Below, piece after piece: positions 32,601-44,199 of a stretch of 64,000 nt of DNA. This stretch comes from Paralichthys olivaceus. Taxonomy: Eukaryota; Chordata; Actinopteri; Pleuronectiformes; Paralichthyidae. The position numbers and the translations under genes are program-made. The stretch covers positions 25,568,501 to 25,632,500 of the forward strand of contig NC_091094.1 in assembly GCF_024713975.1 (NCBI RefSeq), given 5' to 3'. The notes under the pieces were generated by a model. That model did not search any database. It had not been told where the DNA came from and worked only from the letters and a program-made list of their open reading frames with translations. Within the stretch, counting starts at the first letter, position 1. Every line of letters begins with the position of its first letter.

Positions 32601-35600
32601 GGCAGTAGGTAGTGAGGGGCTGCAAAGGTTCATGGGGGAGAAGTCAGATGTGGTGACCAGCAGAGCAGGTGGGCTGATCTGCAGGATTTTCGGCGGCTTG
32701 CGTGTCTTTGCTAAGCTCTGAGTGCTGAGTGTTGTAGAGCTGCTCACTGAGGATGAACTGGTTTCAGCATCCACAAAACTGATCTCATCTCCAGACAGAG
32801 CGATGCTGCTGTCCACCTGCTGGACACAGAGAGATACTTGTCATACTCTAAAATATCTGTGGATATACATAAGAAAAGTATGTGTTTTAGGCAGTGTACA
32901 CATTTTATACGTTAAAAAAACAGTCAACCATAATAGTTCTGTTTGTGAATATGCAGAGTTTGTGGAGGAGAGACAAGAATATGGGGCAGGAATCCTTCTG
33001 CTCTGGGTTTCTAGTTTGACCAATCACATCAGCAAAAGAGGTGGAACACATTGACCAAAATGTGTCACGATCTACTTTTTAATTTATCTGCAATTATATG
33101 CAAATAGCTGGTAATAGAAATAAGCCAAAATCTTGTTTGGACCTAAAATTGTTGTTAGTGTTTTTGTTAAAAAATTTCAACTCATGTTACAAAGAAACTA
33201 GTCAAACTGTAAACAGTGTATGGCAGTGGAAGACAGAGTCTGGTACACTGTCTGTCTATCTGCTGACTGCACTAAAAATATTGTTTGTTGCTGTTTCAAT
33301 TGGCTCCAAATTGATGCTGTTGTAACCCAATCACCTTAAGATTGGTCAAGTGGTTCATTGTGAGATGCTTCTATGCTCACCATAGAGGTGGTTGTATGAG
33401 TTACAGTAGCCTTTCAGCTACCGTCAGCGCCAACCTCTCTGATCCTTCTCTACACTAATCAACAAGGTGTTTCTGCCTGCAGATCTACTACTCACTGGGT
33501 TTTTTTGAGTTATTGACATTCAACAATGACAACAATCATGTCAAAGTCACTGAGATCACATTTTTTATCATTCTGATGCTTCATTAATTATTTATTAATT
33601 GAAGCTCCACCAATTATATACACTGAACTGCTGCCACATGATTGGCTAGTTGGTGAGTATATCTTTCACAGGAGTTGGTGGAGACAAACAAAGAGCTAAA
33701 AGTTGAGTAAATAAAAAGGTGATAATGAGTCAGTGTTTTGTTTGTTTCTGTTGCTTCTACGTGGAAAAAATAATTGATGGTGATTTACAGACTTAGCTAT
33801 TATTTATTGGGAGTTTATTTGGCTTTATCATTCATGTATGTTTAGATTTAACTGACATTGGAAGGTAAGGAAATCAGATTCAAATGTGAAAAGTTGCAGA
33901 GCGCACACAGTTTTTTGAACTTTTGGTGTTGGATCATGTGAGAAGCTGACAGAAAATATTGTCTCAAGGACAATTAATTATTGTGTGTGATGTGTTTTTA
34001 TGTATATTTGCCTTCTCATGTGTCTGAGCGTCTCTCAGCTCTGGTGCCTGAGCATCTGCGGGCTGAGATGATCCAGACTCGATGTCGCTGTCAATCACCA
34101 GTTCATGAGAGGAGTCAGGCACTAAGCTTGGTGATGGGCTGGCAGACGTCAGCTCTGATAAGCTGAACGTTGGTTCTGATGGGCGGATGTGTTCAAATGA
34201 GTAGACAGATTGGGGTGGCAGGGAGGAGTGTGTGCTGATTTCTTCAACCTTCCGGGGCGGAGCTTGCAGAGGATTGAAGTGGTTGGACAAAATGGTTGGC
34301 TCTATGGCAACCTGAGGAGGCGGTGCTAGTGCTGGTTTTGGAGGGGTGTTTCCAAACTTGATGACTGATGGCAAAGCAGTTGGCTGTTGTGGCTGGCTCT
34401 GGGCTGTGGCGGTGAGACCCCTCTTGTCTGCCATCTTCTCTGCTGGGTTCTCCATTTTGATGGACTTGAAAAGCTGGCGTCCATTTTGTAGCGAGTTGAG
34501 TGTGAAGGACGTGTACAGGCCAGAGTGGATGTAGTCGTTACGGTTTGACTGCTTGGTGCTTGAGCCCAGAGCCCCTGTGTTACCTCCTACCTTGGCTCTG
34601 TCAACAAGCTCCCCCTCCTGTAGGGTGCTGTCCCTTCTTGTTAAGGGTGAAATGCCCCCAACACCCACATCCCCACTATCTGGTCGGGTAGACACATCTC
34701 CTTTCAGGATTTCAGGATAGGACACAAAGCGATAGACAAACTTCTGACCATTCACTTTCTTTATGATGTTCTGCAAGAAACAGAAAACACATGTCAGAAT
34801 ATATGTTAGTGGAATGGGCTTAATTAATGCTGCAAAATTACATCAGAATGATGGTCATTAGTGAGTCCTACTGAAACAGTTCTACAATATACTGTCACTT
34901 TTTTATTGTTTTTATGTTGTGGTCTATGTTGCAAGTTAGAAAACTTCTACATTCTTTCTACCTCGTTTATTTGCAGTTAAGATTTTATAGTCAAAGGTTT
35001 TCATAGAATGAAACTGAATGATTACTGTTCATACTGTTACTGGTTTCATGCATTGCATGTCCACTATTTCAGAGGTCTATTAATCAATCAACATAATCGT
35101 CAGACCCACTTTTACAACTTTTCAAAATAAAACGTTCTGTAATTCCACTCAGTAAAGCACAATAGAGAAACAAAAGGAATGCTGTGCTTTTACCTTTATG
35201 ATAACTTGCCAAAAAGGAAGTGATTCTATGAATTTTGCTGCAATGACAGAGATCTGTGAATGTCAGTCCTATATGGTTGTGAAAATGACATGGTTGCGAA
35301 TTTGAACCCTGGTTTGACACTGTTGCCAACCACTGTTGTAGTTTATCCAAGGAAGACGACGAGGAAGGAAGACTTTCCTAATCGCACCAAAATCAGTACT
35401 GCATTTTCTTGGGCAATTTACAATACATATGCCAACTGTGAAACCAATAAGATGAACTGTTCGCAAGATGTGCATTCTACATACAGACAGACTTACTAGA
35501 TAGATATAAAAAATGAAAAAAGGAGTGCATCATTTAAAGAATGATGTGAAAGCAAGCACACAGCAAGAGCAGAAACAAGACTTTCCCTCATGTAGTATGT

Positions 35601-38600
35601 GTCTACCCAAGAAGCACTACAAGTAAAATAGAAAAGGGGAGACCACAGAAAAGTGTTACGGGTGGGACAGCGCTGTCCTTCCTGTCTGTACCAAAACAGC
35701 AGCCACTAATGCTGCAGCCACACATACCAAAGCAGCCCTGCCCAGAACGCCCACAGGGTTAGGCGGTACTTCTGCCAAACCACAAGCAGACTGAGAGACA
35801 GACAGCACTCTCCCTCTCTACACATGTCACTAAGCAATGAACCTGAACCATTCTGGTTGTTTGTGGGAATGACGATGTAGAGCTCAGGCTACAGTTGACT
35901 AATGGTTGGACATTTCCTTTATTTACCACAAGGTAGATTTGTATTAGAGGAAGGTCATTTTAATTCCTTCTGTTTGATGAGAATAATTGGTCAGACCTCC
36001 TTTTGATCAGCTACCACTTGCCCCATCAGTTACTGTAATATCCTGTCAATATAAACAACACTTCCTTTAATTTTTTTAAATTAAAAAGCCCTCAAGCATT
36101 TTATTGGATACACACCCGTAACTTTTTTTAAAGGGCTTTTATAGTAGAACAACGTAAATTGTATGTTACTGCAAGTTGGCTATGGCAATATCATCTATCT
36201 AAAGAGACTGAACCCGGGAAATATTACTTTGCTGTTCTGGATAACACATCTGTGTGTAAGATTTAGGTGAAAAGGAACTATTATGTAGTTGTCTTTACCC
36301 AAGAAAAGGCTCTTTATATTCAAATAATTTACATTAGTCCAGACTGGACAAACTAAATACCTTTTGAGTTTTTATGACAATTTAAGGCTACCACAGGTTC
36401 TTTTTCATGTTTGGAAGGAGAGGGTGAGGTGAGGGGTGTTCAGCTGCAACATACAATTTCAACACCCGATCACAAAATTCTACACACTGTACCTTTAAAG
36501 GCCTAGTTCAACCAAAGATGAAAATTCACTCATTATCTGCTCACCATTATGTCGATGGAGCAGGTGGGTGAAGTGTTTGAGTCCACAAAACACTTTTAGA
36601 GTTTCAGGGGTAAACAACATTGTAGCCAAATCCAATATACTGCTCACGTGGGGTCACCCAAGTGTTCAAATTCGACTTGAAATGAGAACATTTACATGTT
36701 TTTAGCCTAAATGCCCTCTGATATCTTCCTCTGGAGCAGCATTCGTGCTTGGATCACAGCAGACACTTAGGCCTAGTGTAACATGGTGTAAATTACGCCG
36801 TTTCGAGTCGAAATTGAATGTCAGAGCTGACGAACACCAGAGGAGCAGTATGGAGTCATTTTATGTTTTTTGTGGATTCAAACACTTTACCAACCCTCCA
36901 TCGGCATACTGGTGAGTAGATCATGAGTGAATCTACATTTTTGGGTGAACAATCCCTTTAAGGGTTACATTTAGGAGGGTTATTTACTGAAATGATTGAA
37001 ATTGGTAGATTGATTGATTTTCATTATTTATTTTACACATTATGTGCCCACCCTTAAACAGGCTTACAAGACAGCTATTTATAAAAAGAAAACCTAGAAG
37101 AAATAATGAAACCAGAATCAATAACAATACTAAACAAATAAACCATTCTGACTTTTTCCATAAGATTTAGAAACAAAGGTAGCCAACTAATGAGCATCAA
37201 AATTAATCTTTTATCATCATTTCTAGATTTTGAACCAGCAACCATGTAATTTTGTTATTCTTAACTCATAATAAGGGCAATAAAGAAGAAACTGTGATTC
37301 ATTCTCAACTTCTGTTAATTCACACAACCTGTTTTAAATCTTCCAACTTCTAGGGCCAGAGGAAAGACTTTTGAATCCTCAATAAGTTTGTAAAATAAGA
37401 TTCATTGCCATAGAAATGTGGTAGAAATGTCAATAATGCTTAACTGCCGCAGGCACATACAGACATAACAGTTTATCCACCCTTGTTTTTTTCCTGGCCT
37501 GTATTTGAGGGCCAACCTTTGTTTGTTTATGTCGACCGTGCCCCTGGCAGAGACCCAGCTGTTTTCAGTTTTTATTTGAGGATATGTAGCAAGTGGCGAT
37601 AGTATAGGAACTGTTCTAGTTACCTGACAAAGGGCCTAATCTACAAAGATCCCAAATAAAGAGTGCTAAATTGCGTGTGCATTATAATAGATTGCCAGTT
37701 TGGTTGGTGGGCATTTTGTGGGTGATCTACTAAAAATAATTGTGTAAATGATAACAGGTGCAAAGGTTTTGCTTGCGTTACTGGTTTCTGCAATGGAGCA
37801 TTAGGGAGAGCAGAGTAGGGCTGTCAAAATTGCTCCAAAATGATATTCGAATATTTGTTTTAAAAAAACACATAGGTTCGAACAATCCGAATATATGCGC
37901 AATGCGTGTTAGTGGAAGAGGCTAACAAACATGTTGATGAGCTACAGCAAAGAAATATTAATATAACTCAAAGAAACGCGATATGGCAGATTATCTGCGA
38001 GAAAGTTAATGCTGTGGATGAAACAAAAGAAAAAATGATTAAATTAAGAGAAGATGGCAGAAGAAGAAGAACAACACCAAAAGAAAAAATTGCACATAAT
38101 AAAACCTTGGCTAATAAAACAGGTGGGGGGGCTGGTTGAAGAGATGCCTCTGACCAATATTGAGCAGCAGGTGCAGTTGACTTTCTGAAAAAAAAACGTC
38201 TTCCACGCCATCACCTCCTCACCACAATGACTGCAGCCATCGGTGTGCAACGCTGTGCAGATTAGCACCTACCTTTCAAACGTATCGAATATAGATGCAT
38301 TTACAATCACCGCAATTATTTTCAGGCTTTGTAATTCACAATGTGTGTGTTTAATTATAGTATTTGCATCTACTCCTCCCAATATTTTACGCACTCAGGT
38401 TGAAAGGCTTGCATGTTTTTTTGCAAGTGAAATCAAGTTTGCACACGTTTTTACACGTGCAAACATTAGTAGATCAGGCCCAAAATCTAAAGGCCAAAAG
38501 ACTGAGCTGCCACATGAAATATGAGGCAGCTGCTCTAAGCCAACTAGAACCACTGCAGAAGAGAGGAGTTGATGTGTGTTTACCTTGTCGTAGTAGTATC

Positions 38601-38790
38601 TGAGGGCCCTGCTCAGTTTGTCATAGTTCATGTTAGGCTTGTTCTTTCGAGCACCCCACAGCCGTGCAACCTCCTCAGCCTGCAGCAGCTTGAACTCGCC
38701 TTCCTCATTGGTCCAGCAGATGAGTTGGTCATTACTGGAATCCAATAGGAGCTGGAGTAGGAACTGCCACAGGGTGACAGAGTTGTCCAT
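29680..38790 (-). CDS. elk4: ETS-domain protein Elk-4 (SRF accessory protein 1)
   Basis: Nuclear ETS transcription factor of the ternary complex family; it binds GGA(A/T) sites beside SRF and is activated by MAP kinases. Minus-strand coding exons: 38790-38584, 34770-34012, 32819-32577, 29898-29680, all phase 0, giving about 475 residues (human about 431). Exon 1 opens [15 protein letters not shown] and carries most of the ETS domain ([29 protein letters not shown]); it is completed by [15 protein letters not shown] in exon 2. The SRF-binding B box [17 protein letters not shown] is at about 147-163, followed by a sumoylation-type IKME (173-176). The MAPK docking box [15 protein letters not shown] is at about 363-377, then SP/TP sites and [18 protein letters not shown], and FQFP at 442-445. 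Exon 2 appears to end at a GC donor (34011-34010); the exon 3 acceptor could also be three bases later (32816). A pyrimidine-rich acceptor at 38800-38799 implies a non-coding first exon upstream. Confidence 0.94.
32148..32198. repeat. Perfect 23-bp inverted repeat with 5-nt loop, elk4 intron 3
   Basis: Arms 32148-32170 and 32176-32198 are exact reverse complements (inner arm ends CATGTAGC / GCTACATG) around the loop TTGGT. Either strand as RNA would form an uninterrupted 23-bp hairpin. No coding role is seen. Confidence 0.93.
34870..35400 (+). repeat. Dispersed repeat, elk4 intron copy (pair with 59285-59880)
   Basis: Shares ordered blocks with 59285-59880: TACAATATACTGTCACTTTT, GCATTGCATGTCCACTATTT, ACAACTTTTCAAAATAAAA, TTGCCAAAAAGGAAGTGATT and GTTGCCAACCAC. 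Both copies are in the same orientation. The repeat class is unknown and boundaries are approximate. Confidence 0.75.
36250..36500. mobile_element. MITE-like element, family A copy 1
   Basis: Bounded by imperfect inverted ends (TGTGTGTAAGATTTAGGTGA on the left, CTACACACTGTACCT on the right). It shares long blocks with 39591-39890, including TTAGTCCAGACTGGACAAA and GGAAGGAGAGGGTGAGGTGA, then TTCAGCTGCAACAT. No coding capacity. It touches the family B element on its right at a shared TTTAAAGG. Confidence 0.75.
36493..36962. mobile_element. MITE-like element, family B copy 1, full length
   Basis: About 55-bp terminal inverted repeats: the left end runs TTTAAAGGCCTAGTTCAACC and on to CTCACCATTATG, and the right end is its imperfect complement finishing GGTGAACAATCCCTTTAA. 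No coding capacity. A partial copy in inverted orientation lies at 41670-41855. I recall closely similar TTTAAAGGGATAGTTCACCC-ended elements as very abundant in fish. Confidence 0.8.
37632..38481 (+). mobile_element. PIF/Harbinger-like element with Myb-like ORF remnant
   Basis: The ends are inverted: GGGCCTAATCTACAAA on the left, and on the right the complement of GGGCCTGATCTACTAATG. Both are flanked by AAA, fitting a 3-bp target duplication. Inside, the plus-strand frame 37906-38139 encodes [19 protein letters not shown] and a basic lysine/arginine-rich end. This resembles the Myb/SANT-like DNA-binding partner protein of Harbinger transposons. The start of that protein is lost and no transposase is present, so the element is non-autonomous. 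It lies in elk4 intron 1 close to the ETS exon. Confidence 0.7.
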
Positions 38791-39590
38791 GTCTCTCACT
38801 TTGAAAGAGGAGAAAAATCATTAGGCTCATAAAACAAGAAATTGCTGCTCACAGCACAACAATACTGAATTACACAAGCTTCTGGGAAATATCAGCTTTA
38901 TATGAACACACTGCCATGAGTCACTTCATTCTGACAATTAAGTTATGATGAAGTGTTGTAATTTAGTTCTCGTTTTCACCACTTTGCTCTGATTTGCCTG
39001 CTTTGATCAGTCAACCAAAGAACGGTTGAATGCTCCAACACTGAGCATTTGCATACACAGCAGCACACAGATAGATGATAAATGTAGGTATCAGTCTTAA
39101 TATCATTCTGCTATAAAGATTACAAAGAGTGTCATATTTTATCTTCAGGACCAATGCAAATAATAAACAGTCATCTTTACGATTTATTTTAAAAAGCAAA
39201 AAAATACCTACACAAACCATCAGATCTGTTGAAAAAACAGAGTTTCAACAGAAATCGGGTGTAATTGCTGTAAATGGTTATTTAATAGCCATGGAATAAG
39301 AGGCTGTTTTACAAGGCCAGGTGCACCATCTATTATAAAAATCCCTCACATGTTTCCCACATTTCAGGGTGAAAATGTCACCAAACATCCTGTTGAATAA
39401 ACTGTAGAGTGGTTTTATTAACAGCTGGATAAAGCCAAACACCTTCCATGCCTTTCCCTTCAGGGGAAATTCTAATGCCTAAAGTGGTAGGTAAGTTTCT
39501 ACGTTCTTTGTCCCTTGGTGAGCCAGTGGGCAGAAAAGAATAGTGATCCTGTCCACACAGTTCAGGGTGAGTATAGCAGCATATCTGCTA

Positions 39591-39890
39591 AAAGGTCCCG
39601 TGTGTAAAATTTAGGTGAAAGGGATCTATTGGCAGAAATTTTATATAAAATAATCCTAGTGATGTTTTCACTAGTGTGTTTCACCTAAATTGTACGAATT
39701 GTTGTTTCTTTACCCTATAATGTTTTTTTAACATTAGTCCAGACTGGACAAAATAAACACGTTTTGAGTTTTCAGGAAAATTGAAGGCTACCATGGGTAT
39801 TTTTCATGTTAGGAAGGAGAGGGTGAGGTGAGGGGTATTCAGCTGCAACATGCAAATTCAACACTAAATCCTACACACTGAACCTGTAAG
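39591..39890. mobile_element. MITE-like element, family A copy 2
   Basis: Left end CGTGTGTAAAATTTAGGTGA, right end CTAAATCCTACACACTGAACC, forming imperfect terminal inverted repeats. The interior is colinear with the copy at 36250-36500 but keeps an extra segment near the left end (TATTGGCAGAAATTTTATA). No coding capacity. Confidence 0.78.
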
Positions 39891-39962
39891 TGTGGCCCTA
39901 TTCTTGTTCAATTCATGACCATATCTAGACATTATGTCAAATTTCTCACATTAAGCCAATAA

Positions 39963-40200
39963 TTGGGGCAGCTGTGGCTGAGGGGTAGAGCGGTCGTCCT
40001 CCAACCAGAAGGTCGGCCGCTCAATCCCCAGTCTTCCCATCTACATGCCAAAGTGTCCTTGGGCAAGATGCTTAACACTGAAGTGCTAATAGATGCACTG
40101 TATGAATGTGAATGGGTGAATGGTAAACTGTAGTGTAAAGCGCTTCAAGCGCCATCAAGACTAGAAAAGCGCTATATAAATACAAACCATTTACCAAACC
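39963..40200 (+). mobile_element. tRNA-derived SINE-like element, most complete copy
   Basis: The head has a box A-like GTGGCTGAGGGGTAGAGCGG and a weak box B-like CCGCTCAATCCCCAG at tRNA spacing. The body includes GTGTCCTTGGGCAAGATGCT and GAATGTGAATGGGTGAATGG, and the tail reads GCGCTATATAAATACAAACC. Partial copies, all reversed, are at 2880-3110, 28211-28330 and 53805-53955. A RNA polymerase III origin is inferred from the head. Confidence 0.7.
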
Positions 40201-41521
40201 ATTCATTTCAAATATAAGAAAATTACACAAAGTAAAGTCATTCACACAATATCAGGCAAGGACTTTAAAGCTGACATACAGTGCCAATATTATAGGTGTA
40301 ATGTTACAATCATATTAGACCTAAAATAATCAACACATTTTAATATTGATTTAACAGTCTTTTAAGAAAAAAGGGCAAAAATAAATACACTTTTATAATT
40401 GCTGGTTACAGACTCAAAATGTGGGTGTTTTCTGGTTGTCTTCAGTGATAATAAACTGAATGTCATTGTGTTATTAAGAGTTTTAAGGGTGTCATCAAGG
40501 TCTTTGGTAAATTGTGATGGGCTATTTTATGATGTGAGATTCTACGATGTATTAGTCAATACAGAAAATGATTGGTAGAATTATCAGTACAATTGTTTGT
40601 TGTAGCCCTAATCACATTTTTTCCTAACTGTAACATGATGACTGCAGCTCCTACAAATGTCACAACCAACATAATAATGGACATTACAACCCAAACATAA
40701 GTTTACAGACTAAATAACCTATTATTGTAGTCAGTCTTTGTCTAAAACCCTGACAACAAAACACCTCCACACAAATCCTGGTGAATTATTTTTTCAGAGG
40801 TGCTTTCATTATGCTTAATTAAAACAGTAAACCATATTTCGGCATTCTGGCATTTGCTTGTGGGTTGCTGACAACACACTGACTTGTGAACAAAGTAGTT
40901 CAAAAGAAGCTGACTTTTGTCTTATGCCTGTGTTTGACTGTATTATTTTTTCAGCTAAGGTACAAGGCCACATCTGGCACTTTCTTTGATGCTGTTGAGG
41001 GGCTCGGCTGCAGTCTGTGCAGCTTTTCCACCATGACATCCTACGCACAGATTAAAGGCCATGCACACTGGAGGTACACCCACACAGGTGTTTTCACTTT
41101 GGATTAGACCTCCTCTCAGCTCTTTGTGGGCACGAACAGAAACCTGTTTTATTGACATCTGCCTCATTTATTTGCTGGACCTGTCAGAAGTGGAACAACA
41201 TTAAATTCTTCAGGCATATGTTTTGTGAGCTCTGCAAACTCTCAGGGTTATTACACCCAGCTTCAATCTGAAATGAAAAGCATTAAAGGGGCAATGCATA
41301 CCTGTGCCATAACTTTTATATATTGTAATAACTAATGCACGAGTTCCTTATTGTAATATCTAATTATTATTGTAATAACTAGTGCCTGTTCTAAACCCGC
41401 ATGTGTGGAATGGGCTCCTTGCTTGGCCTGTGGTTATGGTAGTTGCAGTTTTCTATCAGAAACTGCAGAACAGACCTGCAGGAATTGGGCCATGGCAAAT
41501 AAAGACTACCTGCTGGACTAG

Positions 41522-41541
41522 TTAACCCTAACCCTAACCCT
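41522..41541. repeat. Short interstitial telomere-like repeat
   Basis: Three consecutive CCCTAA-type units (the vertebrate telomere repeat) within TTAACCCTAACCCTAACCC. Confidence 0.85.
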
Positions 41542-41669
41542 GAAGCTTCACCAACATGATTTACATTGGTGAGTCCAGGTGTTCTATTTTAGCTGGTGTT
41601 CATGTTAACTGTTGATATTTGTTTACATTCCACTCTCTGTGCTCCACATGTTGTCGATTGCAGATTCGT

Positions 41670-41855
41670 AATTTTCACAAAACAAGGCAAAAAGTCACCA
41701 TTTACTTCAATTGTATTGGATTTGGCTGCAACGCTGTTTACCACTGAATCTCATAAAGTGTTTTGTGGACTCAAACACTTCACCCACTCCTCCACTGGCA
41801 TAGTGGTGAGTAGGTAATGATTGAATTTTAATATTTGTGTGAACTATTCCTTTTA
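41670..41855. mobile_element. MITE-like element, family B copy 2, partial and inverted
   Basis: The complement matches the left part of the element at 36493-36962: GTGGGTGAAGTGTTTGAGTC, CACAAAACACTTT, GCAGCCAAATCCAATA, with a terminal arm ending at TGAACTATTCCTTTT. The other arm is missing. Confidence 0.75.
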
Positions 41856-43483
41856 CAGTTTTGGAAACTCTTGAAGGTCAAACTAAAAGTGTAAATATTA
41901 CACTCCCTCCTGCCTGTGTCACCTCAGCTGGTGATTAATGAAAGGGTCACATAATTACATGTTGTTCAGAAGGAAAGTGAGGGGCTCCCCTTTTCACCAG
42001 TCAAGAGTTGCTGCAGATAAAGAAAGACGATAGATGGGAGTGTTCATGCTGCGATTGACAATGAGAGTAAGCACATAAGTGAGGGCAGGGAAAGCTGCAT
42101 TTATAATGTGGGTGGATATTATAAAATCATCAACCACAGCATGACTACTGTATATGTATCTTACAGAGTAGAGCTGAGAACAGCTTCAGCCCTCCTTGTC
42201 CTGCTGTGTCTCTGCAGCTGTTGAGTTGAAAAAGGAGGAAATATACTTCCCCTCAGAGGTGTTCAGATCTGGTGGTGTTTCATCATTTTTGGGGGGTACA
42301 TGGGCTTGGTGTGTTTTTGAATTGTTTTTACCAGTGCCAATATAATATCTCTATTTCTGTACCAACAATCATGATGTATCCATTTCTGATTCGTCACTAT
42401 CACATGACCCTTTTGACAGAGCATCTGCCTCGACTACCACTGGTGAATGCAACATGGGGAACAGATTACAATTACTGCTGACCTTGTTGCCTTTGCCAAC
42501 AGTTGTTTAACAGTTCTGCATTTGATAATGCTACAGCTGCCTACATGTGCAGCCAAAGATTAATCGAGCACAGAGCAACAATTCGGAATCTGACCAGAAA
42601 TTAAATGAAACTTTCAATACTTAGTCAAAACCAACAAAGTACAGATGTCTCTCACTGCTTCTGTAGCTGTTTTGTGTCCCTTACACCTGTGTCTTGTTCT
42701 TGAAAGGAGGAAAAAGAGAGGGGACTTCTTACGAAACACCTTAATGAAATACCTCTTCAAAGCCAAGAGTTTCACGAGGGCAACTAAGACCTAATGTAAC
42801 AAGACTTATTTGAGCTAAAATAACAGCATATAACCGAGAGTGCAGATAAATACTGCAATTAACAGCTAAGAAAGAGACGTAGCGTCGACAGTTTTTTCTG
42901 CAGCATTTCCCCGAGGGAACTGTTAAGCACTCTGATGTGGTAAGTTAATTTCAAGGTATCAACTTGGATTGCACCAAGTATGCACTGGCTGGATGCACTT
43001 CAGACATGTAGATTTATAATCATGAATGACACACCTTGTGGTTGCACCATTCTTCCAGGTGGAGTGTCGGTTACACTTTCTCTTTAGACAACTGTGGTTG
43101 TCAGCTGTCAGTGCGGTGGTAGCTTTGCACTGTGACAGAAACTGCCATGCAGCAGCTTGAGGACTTGTTATGACCCAAGCTATCCAACAGCACCAATCAT
43201 CATCTATGTACGGCTGCCTCCCACATGGCAGAGGTTCTGCTGAGGCGCTTATGTTCCAGTTCAGTTTTCTGTACATGCTTGTGAATGCAAAAACTGACAG
43301 GCCCTGAGACTCCAATTAGATATACAGCCTTTCTGTCATCCACAGTAATTCCTTTCTATTTTTAAAGACCATTAGATCACACTTTAGAGATCTCGCTCTC
43401 AATAACACATTCAAATACAATGCAAATGTGGAAATGGGGTTGTTTGTGCACCATGTTTCCAAAACGGGCCTCACATGGGACAC

Positions 43484-43515
43484 AAAGCTTGCTTAAATTT
43501 CCCTCGGGATCAATA
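43484..43515 (+). repeat. Non-LTR retrotransposon 3' end fragment
   Basis: Contains AAATTTCCCTCGGGATCAAT followed by AAAGTATCTCTC, a 3' terminal motif shared by many fish LINE/SINE families as I remember it. Only this tail is present. Confidence 0.5.
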
Positions 43516-43609
43516 AAGTATCTCTCCGTCTCATTCCCACTGCAGTTATTAAGCTACTCACATGTTGCATGTTTTAAAGCCTCAAAAGTTGTTGTCAGCA
43601 AAATGACAA

Positions 43610-43634
43610 ACACACACACACACACACACACACA
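43610..43634. repeat. (AC)n microsatellite
   Basis: About 12 AC units; first of four CA/TG tracts in 530 bases. Confidence 0.95.
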
Positions 43635-43717
43635 GGATTCCTGGTTCATCTTCTCTCTGTTGCTGTTTTCAAATTGTATACTACAGACCGACTGTGATTC
43701 CCTGTCAGAATCTGTCG

Positions 43718-43720
<3 letters not shown>

Positions 43721-43783
<63 letters not shown>
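43721..43783. repeat. (TG)n microsatellite, about 31 units
   Basis: The longest dinucleotide tract in the window after the GA tract at 59079. It is the complement of the CA tracts on either side. Confidence 0.95.
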
Positions 43784-43785
<2 letters not shown>

Positions 43786-43843
43786 GCTTCTTATGAGGAA
43801 GAGTAAATCTGCCCTGACCTGCTGGGTTGAAGACCCCCCCCCC

Positions 43844-43859
43844 CACACACACACACACA
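43844..43859. repeat. (CA)n tract following a C11 run
   Basis: Eight CA units directly preceded by a run of eleven C at 43834-43844. Confidence 0.85.
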
Positions 43860-44091
43860 AACACACAATCTGTCCTAATCATGTTAAAACCAGAGATATG
43901 GAGGGAAAATGGGACAGTGTGAGATCTGCTGCCAGGGGAAAAGATTACCGATGGATGTTATATAAAGTCTGACATTAGCAAACGTTATCTACGGAGCGAT
44001 GAGATAACGTCAGCTCGCTCCCATCAGTCATGAGTTATTCAAGCACAGTAAACTCTCAGGCTGGAGAGAGTGGTTGGAACTATCTGATAGC

Positions 44092-44097
<6 letters not shown>

Positions 44098-44133
<36 letters not shown>
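44098..44133. repeat. (CA)n microsatellite upstream of the CG-rich stretch
   Basis: Eighteen CA units ending about 70 bases before the CG-rich putative elk4 promoter. Confidence 0.95.
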
Positions 44134-44134
<1 letters not shown>

Positions 44135-44199
44135 CAGATAAAAAAGACCACTTGTTGATGGATACTGTTAGTTTCGGTATCGTCGGCATGTGCCAACAG

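Noticed and set aside
38788..38799. Elk4 start three codons upstream of the chosen ATG
   Set aside because: The upstream codon is GTG, not ATG, and lies at the splice acceptor (AG at 38800-38799). [10 protein letters not shown] aligns with the usual ELK4 N-terminus.
42959..43315. 118-codon minus-strand frame as a gene or transposon protein
   Set aside because: No recognisable domain, no splice-consistent neighbours and no similarity I can name; left as unexplained sequence.
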